Below are positions 20,302 to 30,092 of a stretch of 64,000 nt of DNA, one piece after another. Made by a program: the position numbers and the translations under genes. The notes beneath the pieces are model-generated. The model saw only the letters and a list, made by a program, of their open reading frames with translations. It searched no databases and was not told the DNA's origin. Origin of the DNA: Novosphingobium sp. (GTDB taxonomy: Bacteria; Pseudomonadota; Alphaproteobacteria; Sphingomonadales; Sphingomonadaceae); the NCBI RefSeq assembly GCF_030696665.1, contig NZ_JAUYRV010000028.1, positions 124,001 to 188,000 on the forward strand, read 5' to 3'. Positions within the stretch are counted from its first letter, which is position 1, and every line of letters starts with the position of its first letter.

Positions 20302-21588
20302 TCAAGCCTCGGCTTCTTCGCGCTCAATCTCGCGCCAGCCGATGTCACGGCGGCAGAAGCCTTCGGGGAAGCTGATGGCGTCAACCGCTGCATAGGCTGC
20401 ATCGCGCGCCGCCTTCACGCTTGGGCCTTTTGCTGTCACGTTCAGCACGCGTCCGCCATTGGCAGAAAGCACGCCGTCCGCCGATAGCGTGGTGCCTGCG
20501 TGGAACACTTTCGCTCCGCCTGCCTCCGCTGCCGGAATATGGTCAATCCGCCCGCCCTTCTTTGGCGTGCCGGGATAACCCTGCGCGGCCATGACCACCG
20601 TCATCGCCACATCGCCCGAAAACCGTGGAGGCTGGATGCTCGACAGCTTGTTGTCGGCGCAGGCCAGCAGCAGTTCCACCAGATCGCTCTCCAGCCGCAT
20701 CATCAGCACCTGGCATTCGGGATCGCCGAAGCGCGCGTTGTATTCGATCAGCTTCGGTCCCTGTTCGGTCAGCATCAGGCCCGCATAGAGCACGCCTGAA
20801 TAGGACATGCCTTCATCCGCCATCGCCTTCACCGTGGGCGCAACGATCTGGGCAATCGCCAGTGCTTCCAGCTCAGGCGTCAGCACGCGCGCCGGGCTGT
20901 AGGCTCCCATGCCGCCGGTGTTGGGACCGGTATCGCCATCGCCCACGCGCTTGTGATCCTGCGCCGAACCGAACGCCACAATGGTGGCGCCATCGGTGAG
21001 CGCAAAGAAGCTCGCTTCTTCGCCGGTCAGGAATTCCTCGACTACCACTTCCGCGCCGGCAGACCCGAACGCACCGTCGAACATGTCGTCAACCGCGGCC
21101 TCGGCCTCGGCCATGCTCATCGCCACGACAACGCCCTTGCCCGCCGCCAGCCCATCGGCCTTGATCACCACCGGCGCGCCGAATTGTTGCAACGCTGCGC
21201 GTGCCTCTTCCAATGACTTCGCCCGTACATAGCCCGCCGTCGGGATGTTGGCGCGCGTACACAGATCCTTGGTGAAGCCCTTGGACCCTTCAAGCTGCGC
21301 CGCCACCCGGCTCGGCCCGAACACCGAAAAGCCTGCCGCCCGCAGCGAATCCGTCAAGCCATCGACCAGCGGCGCTTCCGGCCCTACCACGATCAGCCCA
21401 ACGCGATGGCTCTCGCAAAAGGTCACCACTGCCGCATGATCGGTAAGGTCCAGCGCAACGATCTGTGCATGATCGGCGATGCCGGGGTTGCCGGGGGCCG
21501 CATAGAGCTTGCCCGCCAGTGGCGATTGGGCCAGTTTCCATGCAAGGGCGTGTTCGCGCCCACCCGATCCCAGCAGCAGGATATTCAT
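20302..21588 (-). CDS. purD: Phosphoribosylamine-glycine ligase
   Basis: [66 protein letters not shown]. Confidence 0.97.
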   Translation of the reverse strand: MNILLLGSGGREHALAWKLAQSPLAGKLYAAPGNPGIADHAQIVALDLTDHAAVVTFCESHRVGLIVVGPEAPLVDGLTDSLRAAGFSVFGPSRVAAQLEGSKGFTKDLCTRANIPTAGYVRAKSLEEARAALQQFGAPVVIKADGLAAGKGVVVAMSMAEAEAAVDDMFDGAFGSAGAEVVVEEFLTGEEASFFALTDGATIVAFGSAQDHKRVGDGDTGPNTGGMGAYSPARVLTPELEALAIAQIVAPTVKAMADEGMSYSGVLYAGLMLTEQGPKLIEYNARFGDPECQVLMMRLESDLVELLLACADNKLSSIQPPRFSGDVAMTVVMAAQGYPGTPKKGGRIDHIPAAEAGGAKVFHAGTTLSADGVLSANGGRVLNVTAKGPSVKAARDAAYAAVDAISFPEGFCRRDIGWREIEREEAEA

Positions 21589-23065
21589 GGCATTCCCTTC
21601 CGCGCCTTATGATGACGACGATGCAAGTGGCTCGGGCGGGCTAGTAGCGAGGGAATCGGCTGGCGACAACGCTCCGGCGCTTTCCATCTCCGAGATTTCG
21701 GCACTGCTGAAGCGCACGGTTGAGGATCGTTTCGGCTTCGTGCGCGTGCGTGGAGAACTTTCAGGCGTCAAACGCGCAGCATCTGGCCACCTCTATGTCA
21801 GCCTCAAGGACGAGAGCGCGCGGCTGGATGGTGTGATGTGGCGCGGCAATGTGCAGCGCCTTGGCTTCCGGCCCGAAGACGGCGTGGAAGTGATCGCCAC
21901 CGGCAAGCTGACGACTTATCCCGGCCGCTCGAACTACCAGATCGTGATTGATCGCATGGAGATCGCGGGCGAAGGGGCGCTGCTGGCGCTGCTGGCCAAG
22001 CTTAAGGCACGGCTTGAGGCCGAGGGGCTGTTCGACCCGGCTGCCAAGAAGCCCCTGCCTTTCCTTCCGCGCGTGATCGGCGTGGTCACATCGCCCACCG
22101 GCGCGGTGATCCGCGATATTCTGCACCGTTTGTCCGACCGTTTCCCCACGCGCGTGGTCGTTTGGCCTGTCTTGGTGCAGGGCCAGGGGGCAGGCGCGCA
22201 GATCGCCAACGCGGTGCGCGGCTTCTCGTCCTTGCCCGAGGGCGGCGAGATACCCCGCCCTGATCTGGTCATCGTCGCACGCGGCGGCGGCTCGATCGAG
22301 GACTTGTGGTGCTTCAACGAGGAGGAGGTCGTCCGCGCCGTGGCGGAATGCACCATCCCGATCATCAGCGCCGTGGGGCATGAGACCGACACCACGCTGT
22401 GCGATTTCGCCGCAGACTTGCGTGCGCCCACCCCTACTGCGGCTGCCGAACTGGCGGTGCCGGTGCAGGCCGAACTCGCGGCCTTCGTTGCCGACCTGAA
22501 TGCCCGACAGCGCCGCGCGCTGGCCCGGCAGCTGTCGCAGGCCAAGGAGCGGCTGGCTGCCCGCAGTGACCGCCTGCCGCAACCGCAGGCGCTGCTGCAA
22601 GGTCAGGCCCAGCGCGTTGACGATCTGGGTGAGCGCCTGCGCCGCGCCCTGCTCCATCGCACCGAAATTGCCGGATCGCTGCTGGCCCGCCATGCCGGAG
22701 CGCTGCGCCCGGCCATGCTCACCGCGCGGCTGGAGCGAGAGGCCGAACGCCTTGCCGCGCGCCGGTTGCGGCCCGAAGTGCTGCTCCAGCGCATCGAACA
22801 CGCGCGGGGCAAGGTTGTCGCGCTGGACCGGTTGCGCCTGTCGCTTGACCCTGAAGCACCGCTGAAACGCGGCTATGTGCTGGTGACGGATAGCGAGGGC
22901 CAGTTGGTCAAAGATCGCGGCACCGCTGCCAATCGGCCCAGCCTTACGCTGAAATTCGGTGATGGTACGCTGGACGTCAGCACCGGCGATGCGCCTCCGC
23001 CCGCACGCCCATTACCAAAGCCGCGCCCACCCGCGCCGCGCGCCGGACAGCAGGAATTGTTCTAG
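21587..23065 (+). CDS. xseA: Exodeoxyribonuclease VII large subunit
   Basis: [92 protein letters not shown]. Confidence 0.97.
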   Translation: MAFPSAPYDDDDASGSGGLVARESAGDNAPALSISEISALLKRTVEDRFGFVRVRGELSGVKRAASGHLYVSLKDESARLDGVMWRGNVQRLGFRPEDGVEVIATGKLTTYPGRSNYQIVIDRMEIAGEGALLALLAKLKARLEAEGLFDPAAKKPLPFLPRVIGVVTSPTGAVIRDILHRLSDRFPTRVVVWPVLVQGQGAGAQIANAVRGFSSLPEGGEIPRPDLVIVARGGGSIEDLWCFNEEEVVRAVAECTIPIISAVGHETDTTLCDFAADLRAPTPTAAAELAVPVQAELAAFVADLNARQRRALARQLSQAKERLAARSDRLPQPQALLQGQAQRVDDLGERLRRALLHRTEIAGSLLARHAGALRPAMLTARLEREAERLAARRLRPEVLLQRIEHARGKVVALDRLRLSLDPEAPLKRGYVLVTDSEGQLVKDRGTAANRPSLTLKFGDGTLDVSTGDAPPPARPLPKPRPPAPRAGQQELF

Positions 23066-23091
23066 GCGCGTAGAGGCGCTACATTGCACTC

Positions 23092-23292
23092 ATGTTGATG
23101 TCCCAATCCGGCCGCCTTGCGCGCCTTCACTACCTCCCCGGCAGCTTCCGCCAGCTTTCGGGCGGTGATCATGTCCTGTGCGCGGTGAGCGGTGTGCAGA
23201 TCCCGCTTGACGCTTTGCGCTACTGGTGCGCCCAACGGCAGGAGGCCTATGCCACGGCGGATATCTCCACGAAGCGGCACCTTGAAGGGTGA
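23092..23292 (+). CDS. DUF2093-like small protein
   Basis: ARLHYLPGSFRQLSGGDHVLCAVSGVQIPLDALRYWCAQRQEAYATADISTKRHLEG resembles DUF2093; position between xseA and M23 genes. Confidence 0.75.
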   Translation: MLMSQSGRLARLHYLPGSFRQLSGGDHVLCAVSGVQIPLDALRYWCAQRQEAYATADISTKRHLEG

Positions 23293-23302
23293 TCGGGCAG
23301 GG

Positions 23303-24148
23303 ATGATCCTCCCCCGCCGCCAATTCATTGCCGTGTCCGCGTCGCTGTTGGCGGGATTGTCGCTCGGCAATACTCCAGCCCGCCCGATTACGCTCGAACC
23401 CGGTGGCCGGATGACGCAAGGCGGCTGGCTGCGCGGGCGGCTTGCACCCGGCGCATCCGCGCTGGCGCTCGATGGCAAGGCGGTGCCGTTCGCCCCGGAT
23501 GGCGCGTTCCTGATCGCATTTGATCGTGACGCGGGTGCTTCGGCGCAACTTGTTGCCACTTTCGCCAATGGCAAACCGGTTGCCGAAACGCTGACCATCG
23601 CGCCGCGCGCATGGAACATCGAACACATCAATGTCGCGCGCAAACCCGGCGGCGTGACCGACGAAGCCTATATGCGCCTGCGCAAATCCGAACTGGCGCG
23701 CATCGGCGCTGCTCGCAGCCACGATAGCGGCGCGCAAGGGTGGCGGCAGAACTTCGTGCGCCCTGCCCCCGGCCGCCTGTCGGGCCGTTTCGGATCGCAG
23801 CGCATCTATAAGGGTGAGCCTGCCGCCTACCATTCGGGCCTCGATATCGCAGGTGGGGCGGGAACGACCTATGTTGCGCCTGCCGATGGCGTGGTGATCC
23901 TTGCAGCGGCGGACAAGGCATTCAGCCTCGAAGGCCACCTGCTGATGCTCGATCACGGCATGGGGCTGAACAGCGCGTTCCTGCACAGTTCCGCGCTGCT
24001 GGTGAAGGAAGGCGACTTCGTCAAGCAGGGCGATCCCATCGGTCGTATCGGCGCTACGGGCCGTGCTACCGGGCCGCATCTGCACTGGTCGATCAAGTGG
24101 GGCGGGAGTCGCCTTGACCCGCTGCTCTTGCTCAACCCGGCCATCTGA
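23303..24148 (+). CDS. M23-family (LytM) metallopeptidase
   Basis: Signal peptide; YHSGLDIAGGAGTTYVAPADGVV; GRIGATGRATGPHLHWSIKWGG. Confidence 0.94.
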   Translation: MILPRRQFIAVSASLLAGLSLGNTPARPITLEPGGRMTQGGWLRGRLAPGASALALDGKAVPFAPDGAFLIAFDRDAGASAQLVATFANGKPVAETLTIAPRAWNIEHINVARKPGGVTDEAYMRLRKSELARIGAARSHDSGAQGWRQNFVRPAPGRLSGRFGSQRIYKGEPAAYHSGLDIAGGAGTTYVAPADGVVILAAADKAFSLEGHLLMLDHGMGLNSAFLHSSALLVKEGDFVKQGDPIGRIGATGRATGPHLHWSIKWGGSRLDPLLLLNPAI

Positions 24149-24202
24149 ACCTTCGCATCACGACGCGGCTTCGCCGCAACAACATCCGTCCAGACGCAAA
24201 AA

Positions 24203-24230
24203 GGGGCGCCGAACCTTGGTTCGGCGCCCC
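24203..24230. terminator. Bidirectional intrinsic terminator between convergent genes
   Basis: GGGGCGCCGAACC-TT-GGTTCGGCGCCCC, perfect 13-bp arms, A-run on left flank and T-rich right flank. Confidence 0.9.
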
Positions 24231-24254
24231 TCCTTATTTGGTCTTCGTAACGGA

Positions 24255-27230
24255 TCAGAAGCGGAACTGAGCCGAGATGAAGAAGTCGCGACCAAGCACG
24301 TCGAAAGTGCTCGGGTAGGTGTTGGCCTGCTGTGCGTTGGAACCGATAACCGGCGGTGCCTTGTTGAACAGGTTGTTCACGCCCATGTTGATGGTGGCGC
24401 CTTCGGTGACTTCAGCCGACAAGCTGAGATCGAAGACGTTGTATGCACCGATGCGATCAACGATGAAGTCCGTTGCATCATCATCGTCATCGGTTGCACC
24501 AACATGACGCCAGCGTACCGACGTGGTCAGCGGGCCGTCGATCCAGCTCAGACGGCTATTGGCCTTGAACTTCGGAATTGGGTCGCCGCAGTTCAGGCCG
24601 AACTTGCCAGCGCACTGCACGTTGTCTTCCGGCAGATCAACCAGCGGAGTAAACGTGTACTTGTCGGTGTAGGTCGCCAGGAAGTTGAAGGCGAGGCGCG
24701 ATTCTTCGCCGAACATGCCAAAGCCCATGCGGGTGGCATAGTCGAGCTGGAAGTCGACACCGCGTGTCTCCAACGACGCCAGGTTTGCATTGTTGGCGCT
24801 GACCACGAACGGAGGTCCAGAGATGATACCTTGGCTATCGCGGCTGATAAGGCCGCAAATGGCGCTGTTGGCATTCTGGATGACGTTGTAGCACAGGTTG
24901 AGGATGTTGTTGACGCCACCACCGGCAGTCGAGATCGACTTGTCGATGCTGATGTCATAGAAATCGACCTGCAGCGTCAGACCGCGAACGAAGCTCGGCT
25001 GAATGACGACACCGGCCGTCCAGGTATCCGAAACTTCTTCGCTCAGGTTCGGGTTGCCACCAAAGGCACCCTGAATCTGGGCGTTGGGCTGAAGCGCCAG
25101 ACCGGTCCCGACCGACGAACCTGGTACGCCCGTTGCGATGCAGAGATCGCGAATGGTCGCATTGCTGGCCGACGATGCAAGCGAGCACGGATCGGTTGCC
25201 GCCGGGAAGCCGACCGACTGGCCACCGAACAGTTCACCCACGTTAGGTGCACGGATGGCGCGCTGGTACTGGCCACGGAACGTGATGTCACGAACCGGTG
25301 CGAAGCGGACGCCGGCCGAATAGGCCCAAACGCCGCCAACGGCTTCAAGCGAGTAGTCGGAGTAGCGCACTGCACCATCAATTTCCAGACGGTGGATGAA
25401 GCCGTCCTGGATCAGCGGCACCGAAAGTTCACCGAAGAATTCGGTCGCGGTGTAGCTGCCTTCGGTGGGCTGACCGGCGTTGAAGCCAACAACGTCACCT
25501 GAGGAAAGCGCAGTATCAGGGATGAACTCGCTGCCCATCTGACGCCATTCGGTGCCAACTGCGAAGCGGATCGGTTCGTTCGACGTACCGAGCTTGAACA
25601 GATCACCAGTGATGCTTGCCTGTGCAACCTGCAGTTCCGAGATCACAGTGTTCTGTGCCAGAATTGCGATCGAGTTGAGGCACGAGTCGCTCAGCTGTTC
25701 AAAGCCGAACACGTTGCAGGTGCCGTTGCCAGCCAGACGCGTGAAGGCGCTGCGCGAGACGTTGCCTTCCTGGATCTGCGAGTTCCGGGTGCGCGAGTAC
25801 ATGTAGTACGCATCGTAGCGGATCGAGTCGGTGATATCGCCACGCAGACCGCCCAGAGCGCGGAATGCACTGCGATCATCCGAAGCATTACGCGACGAGA
25901 TGCCGGTGGTGCGGGTGTTCACCTGGATACGCGCAGAACCCGGCTGAAGCGCACCAAAGTCGCTGGTGCCAGCCCTGAATGCGCCAAATGGGTTGGTGCA
26001 AACGCCTGTGGGGTTGGTTGCGGTCACTGCGGCACAACCAGGGGTAGCGGCAGCAGCAATTGCAATCTGCTGGTTGGCAGCAATCTGAGTCAGCTGAGCA
26101 AAGTCGCTTGCCGAAACCAGACCCTGAATGCGGCTCAGCTGGAAGTCGACGTTCTGGGTGATCGGAGTTGCGGCCAGTTCATTCTCGACGCGGTTGTTGA
26201 CGTAGGAGAATTCGAAGTAAGCCTTGGCGTTGGCGTTGATTTCGTAGTCGCCATAGCCACCAAGCAGCCAGCGCTCCTGCGGGACCATCAGGTAGTTGAC
26301 GGGCGCGAAGTTATAGCTGTCCGAGCCAGCATAGGGCCGGCTGGTGCCCGGCGTGGAAAAGAATGCGCCGAGACCGGGATAGTTGGTGCCAGCAGCGATC
26401 GGGAAGCAGTTCACTTCCGAACCGGCGGTGCAGCTCGAACCGATACCGATGGCGAGGCTCGGCGTGGCCACGAGACGGCCCTGCGGTACGCCTGCAGAAC
26501 CCAGCGGAACGAGGCTGGTTGCACCGTCGCCCAGAGCAGTGCGCGAGAAGTCACGCGCCGATGCGAACACGCTGCCGCGCTTGTTGTATTCACCGTAAAC
26601 CGTGACATTGCCGCGATTGTCAGCAAATTCAGTGCCCATTGCGATGTTGGCGTTGAAGCGACGACCGTCACCCTGGCCGGTCAGGCTCTGCTGCACGCCC
26701 ACTTCGAGGCCCTGCAGATTGTCGCGCAGCTGGAAGTTGACGACGCCAGCCAGCGCGTCCGAACCGTACACGGCCGAACCGCCACCGGTCACGACTTCGA
26801 CGTTCTTCAGCAGGAAGGTCGGGATGGTGTTGAGATCGACGGTCTGGTCGGTGCCGTAGAACATGTAGCGACGGCCGTTGACCAGCACCATCGTGCGCTG
26901 CGCGCCCAGACCGCGAAGGTCGAGCGTGGCGACGCCGCCACCGGGGTTGTTCGAGAACGAGGTGGTGCCGGGAATGACCTGTGGCAGGGCGTTGAGGACC
27001 TGTTCAGCGTTGACCGTACCGGTCAGGCGGAATTCTTCAGCACCGACGATCGAAACCGGAGCAACGCTGGTGACGTCGCTGCGTGCGATACGCGAACCGG
27101 TGACGACGATAGCCTGTGCCGGCTCTTCACCTTCGGCCTGGGCTTCCTGAGCAAACGCGACTGGCGATACCAGCGCGAGAGTGACGGCGGCAATCGCCGT
27201 CGAGCGCTTCAGCGCCGCGCGCTTGAGCAT
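24255..27230 (-). CDS. TonB-dependent receptor
   Basis: Signal peptide, QAIVVTGSRIARSDVTSVAPVSIVGAEEF, LDLRGLGAQRTMVLVNGRRY, EVVTGGGSAVYGSDALAGVVNF, C-terminal FISAQFRF. Confidence 0.96.
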   Translation of the reverse strand: MLKRAALKRSTAIAAVTLALVSPVAFAQEAQAEGEEPAQAIVVTGSRIARSDVTSVAPVSIVGAEEFRLTGTVNAEQVLNALPQVIPGTTSFSNNPGGGVATLDLRGLGAQRTMVLVNGRRYMFYGTDQTVDLNTIPTFLLKNVEVVTGGGSAVYGSDALAGVVNFQLRDNLQGLEVGVQQSLTGQGDGRRFNANIAMGTEFADNRGNVTVYGEYNKRGSVFASARDFSRTALGDGATSLVPLGSAGVPQGRLVATPSLAIGIGSSCTAGSEVNCFPIAAGTNYPGLGAFFSTPGTSRPYAGSDSYNFAPVNYLMVPQERWLLGGYGDYEINANAKAYFEFSYVNNRVENELAATPITQNVDFQLSRIQGLVSASDFAQLTQIAANQQIAIAAAATPGCAAVTATNPTGVCTNPFGAFRAGTSDFGALQPGSARIQVNTRTTGISSRNASDDRSAFRALGGLRGDITDSIRYDAYYMYSRTRNSQIQEGNVSRSAFTRLAGNGTCNVFGFEQLSDSCLNSIAILAQNTVISELQVAQASITGDLFKLGTSNEPIRFAVGTEWRQMGSEFIPDTALSSGDVVGFNAGQPTEGSYTATEFFGELSVPLIQDGFIHRLEIDGAVRYSDYSLEAVGGVWAYSAGVRFAPVRDITFRGQYQRAIRAPNVGELFGGQSVGFPAATDPCSLASSASNATIRDLCIATGVPGSSVGTGLALQPNAQIQGAFGGNPNLSEEVSDTWTAGVVIQPSFVRGLTLQVDFYDISIDKSISTAGGGVNNILNLCYNVIQNANSAICGLISRDSQGIISGPPFVVSANNANLASLETRGVDFQLDYATRMGFGMFGEESRLAFNFLATYTDKYTFTPLVDLPEDNVQCAGKFGLNCGDPIPKFKANSRLSWIDGPLTTSVRWRHVGATDDDDDATDFIVDRIGAYNVFDLSLSAEVTEGATINMGVNNLFNKAPPVIGSNAQQANTYPSTFDVLGRDFFISAQFRF

Positions 27231-27680
27231 GCTAGATTGAATCACTAATCAGTCCTCCTGTTAAGTCTGACAGCGCACCTGTGGATGCGCCAGCCCAACC
27301 CTGTCTTGTAGATTGCAACGGCGTGGTCCCTGGCGAAAAGTTTCGCCTGCAACAACCGAGCGCCCGCAAACTAACGGCTCTTTCGCCACACTGCGGGAAT
27401 GCTGTAAAGCTAATGCAACATAGCGTACCGCCTAAGCCAACGGGTTGTTGCAACTGCGCAACACCCCTCGAATCCGTACAAATTACCGGATTGACAGCAT
27501 TCGGGGCGCACAAGCGGGTATTTTGGCCACAATCTTGCGTTCAGGCGCGGTGCATCTTCTCAAATCTTGCCACGTGTGGGTCAATTTCATCTGCAACCAC
27601 ACTGCGCCCGATTTAGTGCAGAATTGACTTCCATTGCCACACCGGACTAGCATCGTCGCCATCATGAGGCCCTGTTACGG

Positions 27681-28409
27681 ATGATCCGGATTTTCGACCT
27701 TGATTCCGGGATCGATCGCGCTGCGGCCGCACGGCGGTTTGCCCGCGATGGCCGTGTACAGATTCGCAACCTGCTGACGCCGCAGTCCGCTGCAAACCTT
27801 CAAGACATCATCGCCCGGCAAACGCCGTGGGGCATCGCTTGGCAGGCTGGCTCTACTGGACCGCAGCGGCTCGATGCGCGCCAGATTGCCGCCATGCCAC
27901 CGCCCAGGCAGCGCGAACTGATCGAAACGATCCACCGTTCCGCCGCCAAGGGCGAATATGCGGTGCGCTTTACCCAATACGCCATTTTGGATGCCTATTT
28001 GCAGGCAGGGGCACCCTCAGGGCCACACGATCTGGCGCTGGAACATCTTAACGATACACCATTCCTTGAACTGGTCCGCGAAGTGACCGGTATTCCCGAA
28101 CTGGCGAAGGCCGATGCGCAAGCGACGCTTTACGGGCCGGGAGATTTCCTTTCGGTCCACAACGACAGCCACGTCACGGAGGGCTGGCGCGTTGCCTATG
28201 TCCTCAATCTGACATCAGCGGACTGGCAGCCGGATTGGGGCGGCTACCTCAATTTCCTTGATGAGGACGGTGACGTGATCTGCGGCTGGAAGCCCCGCTT
28301 CAACACGCTCAACCTGTTGCGGGTGCCGCAATTGCATCAGGTGACCTATGTGCCGCCGTTCGCCCAGCGCGCACGTTATGCGATAACAGGCTGGCTGCGG
28401 GACCGGTGA
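27681..28409 (+). CDS. 2OG-Fe(II) oxygenase
   Basis: VHNDSH (HxD) ... QLHQV distal His ... RYAITGW Arg; overall 2OG dioxygenase layout. Confidence 0.85.
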   Translation: MIRIFDLDSGIDRAAAARRFARDGRVQIRNLLTPQSAANLQDIIARQTPWGIAWQAGSTGPQRLDARQIAAMPPPRQRELIETIHRSAAKGEYAVRFTQYAILDAYLQAGAPSGPHDLALEHLNDTPFLELVREVTGIPELAKADAQATLYGPGDFLSVHNDSHVTEGWRVAYVLNLTSADWQPDWGGYLNFLDEDGDVICGWKPRFNTLNLLRVPQLHQVTYVPPFAQRARYAITGWLRDR

Positions 28410-30085
28410 GCCTGACTGCGCAGCAATGGCGTGATCGTGCAATGGCGGCAAAGGCGGCGGGCGATCTGGCGGGGGCCGAGGCGATCTTTGCGCAAGCCAT
28501 CGCTGCTTTTCCCGGCAACGCGCAGTTGCTCAATAGCGCTGGCAGCTTTCTGGCCAGCCAAGACCGTCACGCCGAAGCGCTGGCCCGGTTTGAGGCTGCG
28601 CTGGCTGCCGATCCGAACCATGCTGAAGCCATGTGCAACAGCGCAATCTCGCTCTCACGCCTTGGCCGGGCGGCGCAGGCGCTGGAGCTGCTGGCCGGGC
28701 AGGAAAAGTCCCTCGCCAAGGTTCCGCGCTACTGGGCCGTCCGCGCGGCGACGGCGCGCGAACTGGGCCAACTTGACGAGGCTGCCCGCGCCTATGACGC
28801 GCTGCTTCGGATTGAGGCGGCGCATCCACGCGGCCTGCACGGACGCGCACGCGTGGCGCTTGAGCGTGGCGAGGGCGATATGTGCGCCCGTTTCGAAGCG
28901 GCCCTGCCGCACAATCGCGCCGATGCTACCGCCTTCCTCGGTTATGCGCAGGCACTGGCCTGTTCGGGCAGGCTGGCCGAAGCGCGCGATCTTGCCGAAA
29001 CGCTGATCAGGCAGTTGCCCGCGTGGACCGACGGCCTCTCCTTCCTTGCCCAGTTGCGCTGGGGTGCAGGCGAGGCGGACCGTTTTTGCGATCACTTTGC
29101 GCAGGCTGCCGCCGCAGCGCCGCATGATCCCGCCATTGCCTTGGCATGGGCAAACGCACTTTCGGGGACAGACCGTCACGCCGATGCCGCCGCCGTCGTC
29201 GGTCGCGCTGTCGCCGCGCAGCCCGGCAATGTTGCGCTGGCATTGGCCGAGGCTGAACATGCGGGCGCTGCTGGCGATCTTGCCCGGGCCGAGCAGATCT
29301 TTGCCGCGCTCGTCGTGCAGACGCCGGAACGCAAGCTTCAGGAAGCCCGCCACCGCCTCCGCCAGCGCGCGCCCCACCGGGCCGAAGTGCTCTTAGCCGA
29401 AGTCATCGCCGAACGGCCCGATACGATCGCAGCATGGGCCTTGCGCGATCTGGCGTGGCGGATGCTGGACGATCCGCGCGCGCAATGGCTGCACGGCCAG
29501 CCCGGCCTTTATGCGCAGCGTCGGCTTGGCCTGTCGCCCGCGTTTCTGGCCGATCTGGTCACCCTTTTGCGCGATCTTCACGCCAATTCGCTGCCGCCGG
29601 TCGGCCAGTCCGTGCGCAGCGGCAGCCAGACATGGGGCGGCCTGTTTGATCGCATGGAGCCGGAGCTGCGCACCCTGCGCGCGGCCATCAAGGATATGAT
29701 TGCCGATTTCCGCGGTGGCCTGCCGCCTGCTGACGACACCCACCCCCTGCTGCGCCATCGCGACCAGCCGTGGTTCATGCGCGGAAGCTGGTCGATCCGC
29801 ATGACAGGCGCGGGCCGCCATACCGAGCATGTCCACCCGCAAGGCATTGTGTCATCCGCCGTGCATCTGGTGGTTCCGTCCGACGCAGGGGTTGGGGATG
29901 CAGGGTGCCTGGAACTTGGCCGCTCGCCGCCCGATCTTGGGCTGGATCTGCCGCCGCTCGCTACGATCATCCCGGTGACAGGCAGCGCGGTGCTGTTCCC
30001 CAGCACGTTCTACCACGGCACGCGGCGCTTCGGTTCGGGTGAGCGGATGTCGGTTGCGTTTGACGTGGCAACTGCAGCGGGATGA
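28406..30085 (+). CDS. TPR-repeat protein with C-terminal putative 2OG-Fe(II) oxygenase domain
   Basis: N-terminal TPR-like repeats (AGDLAGAEAIFAQAIAAFPGNAQLLNSAGSFLASQDRHAEALARFEAALAADPNHAEAMCNSA); C-term HTEHVHPQGIVSSAVHLVVP...VLFPSTFYHGTRRF. Confidence 0.85.
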   Translation: MSLTAQQWRDRAMAAKAAGDLAGAEAIFAQAIAAFPGNAQLLNSAGSFLASQDRHAEALARFEAALAADPNHAEAMCNSAISLSRLGRAAQALELLAGQEKSLAKVPRYWAVRAATARELGQLDEAARAYDALLRIEAAHPRGLHGRARVALERGEGDMCARFEAALPHNRADATAFLGYAQALACSGRLAEARDLAETLIRQLPAWTDGLSFLAQLRWGAGEADRFCDHFAQAAAAAPHDPAIALAWANALSGTDRHADAAAVVGRAVAAQPGNVALALAEAEHAGAAGDLARAEQIFAALVVQTPERKLQEARHRLRQRAPHRAEVLLAEVIAERPDTIAAWALRDLAWRMLDDPRAQWLHGQPGLYAQRRLGLSPAFLADLVTLLRDLHANSLPPVGQSVRSGSQTWGGLFDRMEPELRTLRAAIKDMIADFRGGLPPADDTHPLLRHRDQPWFMRGSWSIRMTGAGRHTEHVHPQGIVSSAVHLVVPSDAGVGDAGCLELGRSPPDLGLDLPPLATIIPVTGSAVLFPSTFYHGTRRFGSGERMSVAFDVATAAG

Positions 30086-30092
30086 CGGCGCT

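Noticed and set aside
24063-25502. 479-aa plus-strand ORF across the M23 terminator and TonB receptor
   Set aside because: Runs through a strong bidirectional terminator and is antisense to the receptor; composition is shadow-like.
27383-27405. GCCACACTGCGGGAATG resembling a cobalamin riboswitch core
   Set aside because: B12-box match is partial, wrong strand for the TonB receptor, and no supporting stems found by eye.
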